DNA from: Kiritimatiellia bacterium
Lineage (GTDB): Bacteria > Verrucomicrobiota > Kiritimatiellia > RFP12 > UBA1067
Assembly: GCA_027858965.1 (NCBI GenBank)
Contig: JAQIBS010000056.1
Location: 1-64,000, forward strand
Direction: 5' to 3'
DNA length: 64,000 bases
The translations under genes and the position numbers were made by a program. This document shows positions 58,653 to 64,000 of this stretch, piece after piece; the stretch's first letter is position 1; the number at the start of each line of letters is the position of its first letter. The notes below the pieces were generated by a model. It was given only the letters and a program-made list of their open reading frames with translations, was not told the DNA's origin and searched no databases.

Positions 58653-60146
58653 ATGAGTCTTGAAAAAAAACATTTAATTTTAATGCTGCTGATGCTGACC
58701 GTGTCGTGTTTTGCAACCGACTATCAGGTCAGCACCCAGGCAGAATTCGATGCGGTTAAGAAGAGGATTCTGCAACCGGGCGATGCTATACTGCTTGAGC
58801 GCGGAAAACAATTTACCGGCATGCTGACACCGACGGGAACCGGCACGGAGGCAGCACCCATTCGGATCGGAACGTATGGCAAGGGATCGCGTCCTCAGAT
58901 CCATGCAGGTGGCACAAATGAGGCGGCCGTGCGGCTGTGCAATCCTTCATATTGGGAGGTCCAGGGGTTGGAGCTGACGAACACCGACGGCAGCGATATT
59001 GATCAGGGATCTCTCTTTGGCATTTATGTGTGTGCGGAGGGCGTGGAGGGCACGTATACCCATGTCTACATTGACAATTGCTATGTTCATCATGTCAACG
59101 GAAAGGTTGCCGGCAAGGGCCGCGGAGGCATTCATATACGTGTCGCCGATTCTCTTCAAAAGACCATTTTCGATGATCTGCGCATCACGAACAACCGGAT
59201 CGAAGATGTCGGAGGGGTGGGCATAGGGAACGATGCCAGACATTCAGGCGTGGATCTGCTTCCGGATGGTGGATTATTTACGGAAAATCTCTGGACGCGC
59301 GTCTATGTGGCTGGAAACGTGCTGAATCGGACCGGACGAAACTGCATTATCGCCCGGGCCAGCCTGAATGCGATTTACGAACACAATATTCTGGCGAATA
59401 GCAGTCGTTATGATTCCGGGCACAGCATCTTTTGTTTTGATACCTCCGGTATAAAAATACAGTACAACGAAGCTTACGGAAATGTGGGCAGCGATACTCA
59501 AGACCGTGGCGGGTTTGATGCCGATTACAACTGTGTGGACACGGTTATTCAATACAACTATAGCCATGACAATGAGTGGTTTTGCGGGATTATGAAAAAA
59601 AAGAACCGCAATGTGATCATTCGTTACAACGTCAGTCAGAATGAGAAACAAGGACTCTACTGGTATGGCTTTGAGAATGACACCGATTGCGAAAGCGTGC
59701 ACATCTACAACAACACCCATTTTGTGAAGGCGGGTCTGAATTCCAGTATATTTCCCCGGGGGCGGACACCCCTCAACACCATTTTTGAAAATAATATCTT
59801 TTATTTTGAAAACCCGGATGATTCGAGTCTGGGGTTAAACGCGGCAGGAATCAACTGTTACTTCACCAACAATCTATATTTTAACGTTGTCCCCCATCCA
59901 GCGGATTCCAACCCTATTATAGCTGACCCCCTGTTCGTCCGGCCCGGCGCGGTGGGAAGTAACATCAACCTGAAAACTATGGACGCACTGCGCGGTTATC
60001 AGCTCCAGACTGGGTCTCCGGGCATCAATACCGCACTTCCTGTCGCCAACAACGGAGGGCTGGATATAGTAAAAACAGCTGTTGATCCCTCCGAAAGCGA
60101 TATCGGGGCGGTTGAATGTCAGGAAACAGGAGTGCAACGGCCATAA
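58653..60146 (+). CDS. Secreted right-handed parallel beta-helix protein, possible polysaccharide lyase
   Basis: This protein of about 497 residues has a signal peptide (MLLMLTVSCFA). GTG at 58650 or ATG at 58653 can start it; neither has a strong ribosome binding site. The N-terminal segment YQVSTQAEFDAVKKRILQPGDAILLERGKQF is typical of pectate-lyase-like beta helices. Repeats follow with Asn ladders (DNCYVHHVNG, ITNNRIEDVGG, IQYNYSHDNEWFC, IRYNVSQNEKQGL). Many members are lyases or glycosidases of uronic polysaccharides. No catalytic residues can be assigned. It is divergent from the GH78 gene. Confidence 0.85.
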   Translation: MSLEKKHLILMLLMLTVSCFATDYQVSTQAEFDAVKKRILQPGDAILLERGKQFTGMLTPTGTGTEAAPIRIGTYGKGSRPQIHAGGTNEAAVRLCNPSYWEVQGLELTNTDGSDIDQGSLFGIYVCAEGVEGTYTHVYIDNCYVHHVNGKVAGKGRGGIHIRVADSLQKTIFDDLRITNNRIEDVGGVGIGNDARHSGVDLLPDGGLFTENLWTRVYVAGNVLNRTGRNCIIARASLNAIYEHNILANSSRYDSGHSIFCFDTSGIKIQYNEAYGNVGSDTQDRGGFDADYNCVDTVIQYNYSHDNEWFCGIMKKKNRNVIIRYNVSQNEKQGLYWYGFENDTDCESVHIYNNTHFVKAGLNSSIFPRGRTPLNTIFENNIFYFENPDDSSLGLNAAGINCYFTNNLYFNVVPHPADSNPIIADPLFVRPGAVGSNINLKTMDALRGYQLQTGSPGINTALPVANNGGLDIVKTAVDPSESDIGAVECQETGVQRP

Positions 60147-60160
60147 CAACACTCCGGGGC

Positions 60161-62176
60161 TCAAAGGCCCGCTGCCGCTTCAACAATCTCAAACCGCTCA
60201 TTCGCATGGATTGCTTCGCGCAGCGTTTGTGTATTGATTTGGTCGGGGCGGATATATACCGTCCGAAGAAACGGCAAGTCGACATCGCTGTTGATCATCA
60301 CTGTTTCACAACTGCGAAAATCAAGGGATTCCATTTGAAGCGACTGTAAATCACGCAGATAGAAGAGACCGGCCACTTCGAGCTTTAGAGAGCGGAATGG
60401 CAGGAACCTTAAAAGGCACTCATTGGAGCCATACTCATCCCATACAGAGAGTCGCACTTCCTGATCCGATCGCACGATCAGAGCGGACTCCTTGGCATTA
60501 TACAAAAGATCAGCCACCCCCTTCTCTCCATTTTTATAGTCCAGCAGGGCCTCAATAACAGGAGAACAGGCATCCTTGTTGCTGCGGAGCGCAAAATCGT
60601 AGGCAACAATGCGCTCCATCAGCGCCTGTCGGTGTAGATTGATTTGTCGTGCATGATCAAGAAACCGGGTTAGCTGATCAATCGTCGGCCGATTTTCTTC
60701 TGTAAAATCAAATTCCGGGAAAGCTTTAGCGAGCAGAAGATAATCTGCCAATACACTCGAAGAATCAACCGGATGATTGAGCGCATCCTTGAAATTCAGC
60801 GTGATGCAATCCAGTGAAAACCTTTGCAAGGAAGCGTTGGCGGAATCGCTGTCCAAGGCAAATGCCGAAGCAACCAGCTTCCGGGCCTCTCGGACGGTTT
60901 CGACCGGACGAATGTATATGCCGAGTTTCTTGAGGTCGCTGGCCGACGTGGCCAGTTTTCTAGAGAGAGCAACCCGCTCATGCTCGGAGCGTTCGAGTTC
61001 GTCGTGGTAAAGCGTCGTAACCGTTTCCGCCTCCGACTCAAACTGCCTGGCCCGATCCCGCTGGTGTTTAATGCCTTGCATAAAAAGCAAGCTGATGACG
61101 GAAAGCGCAACGATGGACAGAAAAACAATGGTTGCAGGCACCCGGTGGCGGCGAAGAAAAAGACGGGCTTCCCGGAGAAATCCGGGCTTTTCAGCCAGCG
61201 TGGAATAGCCGCCGATAAAGTTGGAGATCTCATCCCGAAGCGCCTGAGCGGATTGATAACGCTCTTCCTGTCTTTTTTTTGTGGCCTTAAGAATAACGGC
61301 CTCCAACGCTGCTGGAATATGACAGTCAGGATAGCGGGTACGTGGAGGAACAATGTCGGCTTTGCGTGTCGCCGCGAGAATCTCCTCTTCGGAACCGGTG
61401 AAAGGAGGTTGACCGGTCAAAATCAGATGCAGAATACAGCCCAGTGCAAAGATGTCGCTGCGATGATCCTTTGAGGAACCGGGAACCACCTGCTCCGGCG
61501 CCATGAAGCCAGGGCTCCCCTTAATCTGGCCCATCAGGGTCATATTGTTAAGAGGCCGAAGGGCCATAGGCAACTCATTCTCTCCATCCTCCATTTCGCC
61601 AACCACCTTGGCCAGCCCCCAATCGCAGACGAGAACCTCTCCGAATACATCGGCCTGGATGTTCTCCGGTTTGATATCAAAATGCACTACTCCCCGCGAG
61701 TGGGCGTAGGCAACTGCATCGCAGACCTTCATGAATATTTCCAGCAGTTCGCGCCGACCGGCTGATCGCGGACCGTTCACACGATCAGCAAGAGTGGAAT
61801 CCCCCTTTAAATCCATCGTAAAGAACGGGCGGCCATCAGCATCAACACCTGCATCGTGAATCGTAATTATATTCGGGTGGATCAGGGATGCCGTGAGCCA
61901 GGCTTCGTGTACAAAAAGGTCATAAAACTCCGGTCCTCGGTCGGATCGCAAACGTGCCATGGCGATCCAACGCCTAGTATGGTTGTTAAACGTTTTATAG
62001 ACCTCCTTGAGCGCTCCCATGCCAAGAAGGATGCTATCGCGATAGCGGGTGTCTTCCCCTGCCAGCTCCGAATAGGCTGGGCAAAGACCTTCCAGCCCCT
62101 TTTCATCAAGCAGTGTTGCCTGGTCGTAGGCATCAACCAACCGATAGTCCATTTTATAAGCTTCAAATTCTTTCAT
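60161..62176 (-). CDS. Membrane Ser/Thr protein kinase-like protein
   Basis: This 671-residue protein has a kinase domain (about 48-320): glycine loop LLGMGALKEVYK, catalytic loop VVHFDIKPENIQ (HFD instead of HRD), CDWGLAK instead of DFG, and SPGFMAPEQV. The usual VAIK lysine is Arg (IAMARL). A membrane helix lies at about 347-366 (ATIVFLSIVALSVISLLFM). A coiled coil and an unrecognised extracytoplasmic region follow (372-671). Its start overlaps the sigma-factor stop by 4 bases, so the two work together, probably in signal-controlled transcription. Kinase/ECF pairs of this kind are common in PVC bacteria. Confidence 0.88.
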   Translation of the reverse strand: MKEFEAYKMDYRLVDAYDQATLLDEKGLEGLCPAYSELAGEDTRYRDSILLGMGALKEVYKTFNNHTRRWIAMARLRSDRGPEFYDLFVHEAWLTASLIHPNIITIHDAGVDADGRPFFTMDLKGDSTLADRVNGPRSAGRRELLEIFMKVCDAVAYAHSRGVVHFDIKPENIQADVFGEVLVCDWGLAKVVGEMEDGENELPMALRPLNNMTLMGQIKGSPGFMAPEQVVPGSSKDHRSDIFALGCILHLILTGQPPFTGSEEEILAATRKADIVPPRTRYPDCHIPAALEAVILKATKKRQEERYQSAQALRDEISNFIGGYSTLAEKPGFLREARLFLRRHRVPATIVFLSIVALSVISLLFMQGIKHQRDRARQFESEAETVTTLYHDELERSEHERVALSRKLATSASDLKKLGIYIRPVETVREARKLVASAFALDSDSANASLQRFSLDCITLNFKDALNHPVDSSSVLADYLLLAKAFPEFDFTEENRPTIDQLTRFLDHARQINLHRQALMERIVAYDFALRSNKDACSPVIEALLDYKNGEKGVADLLYNAKESALIVRSDQEVRLSVWDEYGSNECLLRFLPFRSLKLEVAGLFYLRDLQSLQMESLDFRSCETVMINSDVDLPFLRTVYIRPDQINTQTLREAIHANERFEIVEAAAGL

Positions 62177-62769
62177 GAGGGCTCCAGCTCAGCGACGATC
62201 GCACGGATTTCAAGATAAAGGCGTTTTTTCACCCGCTTGCGCAAGGTGTAGACGGAGGCAACGGCAAGGCCGGTTTTCTCGGCAATATCGGTGACAGAGA
62301 GCCCATCGAGTCCAAGTTCAAACACTTCAACGGCCTGTCCCTGGAACACCTCCCGAACACGCATCATCGCAAGGTTTGCAACGTAAGCAGCCCACTCCTG
62401 CTCAATGCGCTGATCAATATCCGAAGGCTGGGCCAGGGATTCCATGTTTTGCTCTTCGCCAAAAATGCGGATTCGCTCCCGGCTGCTCTTCCGCTTGCGG
62501 AAGTACACTAGAGCAGCGTTCCGAATCACCGTGCTGAGCCAGGTGCGGAACCGGGCGCGAGATTGATCATAGCGCGAAAGATCTTTGGTAAGGGAGAGAA
62601 AAACCTGCTGCGCGACATCTTCAATATCACCAGCCGCCACGCCCATCTCCTGCAGGATATAGAAAATAAAGCGCCGGTAATGGCCGACAAACTCCTCCCA
62701 CGCCTGCTCATCATGCAGGTCGCAGGCGCGTTGCAGAAGCGTGTATCGAGTTTGGTTTTGTTCAGACAT
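62173..62769 (-). CDS. ECF-type RNA polymerase sigma factor
   Basis: This 198-residue protein has sigma region 2 (EFVGHYRRFIFYILQEMGVAAGDIEDVAQQVFLSL, and RYDQSRARFRTWLSTVIRNAALVYFRKRK) and region 4 (VFELGLDGLSVTDIAEKTGLAVASVYTLRKRVKKRL, about 150-185). It directs RNA polymerase to a dedicated promoter set. It is co-translated with the downstream kinase. No anti-sigma factor is seen; the kinase may take that role. Confidence 0.92.
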   Translation of the reverse strand: MSEQNQTRYTLLQRACDLHDEQAWEEFVGHYRRFIFYILQEMGVAAGDIEDVAQQVFLSLTKDLSRYDQSRARFRTWLSTVIRNAALVYFRKRKSSRERIRIFGEEQNMESLAQPSDIDQRIEQEWAAYVANLAMMRVREVFQGQAVEVFELGLDGLSVTDIAEKTGLAVASVYTLRKRVKKRLYLEIRAIVAELEPS

Positions 62770-62964
62770 AATATAACTGTATAACGAATCAAGATCATGT
62801 GTCCAGATTCAAATCCACCAAAATAATCAACGCGGGAATAGGGGTCATCCATTTAAAACGGTAATATTTTATCAATTAACCGTAGCTTCCGCAACTGCCT
62901 GGATGGCCAGATTTCCGGGAGAAAAAAAGGGGAGCACGAAATAATCCGCGTCGCCCCTTAAAGA

Positions 62965-63468
62965 TTGCGGCCGGGTATCCCGGTCAACAACCTGTGTTAT
63001 GTGTGTGGTTTAGGACTTGAGAGAAAATCTAAAGTGCAATATTTTGCAGGAAAGATCTACAACCCTTCTTACATCAGCCTGCACTCGGCATTGTCATTCT
63101 ACGGGCTGATTCCAGAATCTGTTGTTCAGATCACAAGCGTCACATCGCTGAAGACGGCTTCGTTCAAGAATCCCTTTGGAGAGTACTCATACAAGAGCAT
63201 TCGCAAGAACCTCATGTTCGGCTATATTCCTCTTCCTCTGGCAGATGGCCGAACTACGTGGTATGCCACCCGTGAAAAAGCGCTGCTGGACCTGCTCTAC
63301 CTGTATCCATTCTATAAGACAGAGCGTGAGTTGGCTGATTTACGTCTCGACGAGGATATTCTCCATGATGACTTTGATCTCATTGAGTGGGAGTCACTGG
63401 GGGCGCGTTTCAAATGTAAGACACTTGAAAAGCGCATACAGTTACTCGGAAAGGTATACGGTTTATGA
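62965..63468 (+). pseudogene. N-terminally truncated AbiEi-like antitoxin
   Basis: The frame contains the AbiEi body: YFAGKIYNPSYISLHSALSFYGLIPESVVQITSVTSLKTASF, FGEYSYKSIRKNLMFGY, and REKALLDLLYLYPFYK. The winged-helix N-terminus (about 50 residues) is absent, and only a TTG and no ribosome binding site are available upstream. It ends in ATGA, overlapping the toxin fragment that follows. Confidence 0.78.
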
Positions 63469-63635
63469 TATCCATAGAGCAGATCAAGAATTTCTATCCA
63501 TCCACAATGAGCGGAAACGCGACATTCCTGAAATACATCCTGAAGGAATATCTTCAGTTGCTTGTGCTCGACTACCTCTCGACAACACATCACGTCAGAA
63601 AGATAAGCTTCATCGGGGGCACTAATCTGCGCTAA
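63465..63635 (+). pseudogene. Truncated AbiEii-like nucleotidyltransferase toxin
   Basis: The 56-residue frame MISIEQIKNFYPSTMSGN.. then YILKEYLQLLVLDYLSTT and KISFIGGTNLR stops at the GGT-type nucleotidyltransferase motif, just before the catalytic Asp pair. The catalytic residues are therefore missing. It overlaps the antitoxin fragment by 4 bases, as in intact AbiE operons. Confidence 0.75.
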
Positions 63636-63727
63636 ACCAAATACCAACGTGGAAGCGCCCAACTACAATTTACAGTTTACAACTTACAGAGCGAAGCGAA
63701 GCCCCGTATCCCGAATCACGAATCACG

Positions 63728-64000
63728 CTAACACACCCGATTCACCTCTATCCCAAGCAGCGCTACCAATTTCTCCAGTTTGTCGCCGATGTGCCCGACT
63801 CCTATCGCACAGTGATGAGCAGGGCCACCCGTAGACCAATCATTCATGAACTGCTTGGCACCAATACTGAACTTATAACGGCTGTTCGTATTGCCGATCT
63901 GCAGAATTGGTCCGGGCACAGACTCACCTTCAGCGACCTGCAGACAAACAGATCCATCACCGCGCTGTACCACAGAGAGAATTGTGACCGGGCCATGTTT
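63728..64000 (-). CDS. C-terminus of an L-arabinose/L-fucose-type isomerase, cut by window end
   Basis: The last 90 residues are visible: VTILSVVQRGDGSVCLQVAEGE, then GPILQIGNTNSRYKFSIGAKQFMNDW and GPAHHCAIGVGHIGDKLEKL, and a stop after NRVC. EIGNTNSRYRF and GPAHHCAVGVGH are typical of the metal-binding end of L-arabinose/L-fucose isomerase-family enzymes, with the His pair as ligand. The enzyme converts an aldose to a ketose. It could use sugar freed by the glycosidases upstream. The N-terminus lies beyond 64000. Confidence 0.75.
   Translation of the reverse strand, partial: KHGPVTILSVVQRGDGSVCLQVAEGESVPGPILQIGNTNSRYKFSIGAKQFMNDWSTGGPAHHCAIGVGHIGDKLEKLVALLGIEVNRVC

Overview
The window (about 64 kb) reads like an accessory-rich stretch of a bacterial chromosome. 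The likely source is a polysaccharide-degrading member of the PVC group, possibly Kiritimatiellota or Lentisphaerota. This is inference from gene content: secreted GH2, GH29 and GH78 glycosidases with F5/8-type C-terminal domains, a beta-helix secretome, and an ECF-type sigma factor coupled to a membrane Ser/Thr kinase. No rRNA or taxonomic marker is present.

Region 1 (143-7301, leftward). About ten genes read as one leftward transcription unit, with good ribosome binding sites at most starts and a sigma54-type promoter at 7285-7301. The core is a JAB/JAMM metalloprotease fused to an E1/ThiF-like adenylating domain (3572-5209), followed by a ClpB-like AAA+ ATPase (1975-3555). Just upstream lies a 63-residue protein made of five identical GGESVPSGTFR units after an 8-residue leader (5312-5503). 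Read across unit junctions, each internal unit ends in ...TFRGG, like a ubiquitin tail. No E2 or folded ubiquitin-like protein is visible. This is the best candidate for an undescribed system: a repeat-peptide substrate processed by JAB and activated by E1. A second small protein with the same MKTM start, several small membrane proteins, and two proteins sharing an unrecognised HTHRY-DG-HYxCW domain complete the unit.

Region 2 (7846-15921, rightward). An overlapping operon encodes an NMT1/sulfonate-type ABC importer (ATPase, permease, two lipoprotein binding proteins), a SAM-methyltransferase fused to a histidine-kinase-like ATPase, and a receiver-like/sigma54-activator protein. It looks like a transporter with its own two-component control. 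A sigma54-like promoter also precedes it, so the activator may control both divergent units.

Region 3 (about 16.0-43.3 kb, mostly rightward) is a defence island: type I restriction-modification genes hsdR, hsdS and hsdM with a 1,949-residue Avs-like STAND ATPase/nuclease inserted before hsdM, an HD-Hsp90-like ATPase protein, a PLD-type nuclease, a KAP NTPase, a PD-(D/E)xK protein, a membrane protein, a TPR-like protein and several tiny proteins. It ends with a decayed AbiE module and tRNA-Ser(GCT). A frameshifted ADP-ribosylglycohydrolase remnant lies at its left edge. No integrase is visible.

Region 4 (43.5-45.4 kb) holds a BrnT-like toxin/antitoxin pair, an 80-bp-period array of palindromes, and a TetR regulator with a clear promoter and operator.

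Region 5 (45.6-60.1 kb) is a carbohydrate locus: GH29 fucosidase, two GH2 enzymes, a beta-strand repeat protein and GH78 rhamnosidase on the minus strand, and a divergent parallel beta-helix protein. A complex fucose/rhamnose/galactose-containing polysaccharide is the likely target.

Region 6 (60.2-64.0 kb) holds the kinase/sigma pair, a second truncated AbiE module, and the C-terminus of an L-arabinose/L-fucose-type isomerase running off the window.
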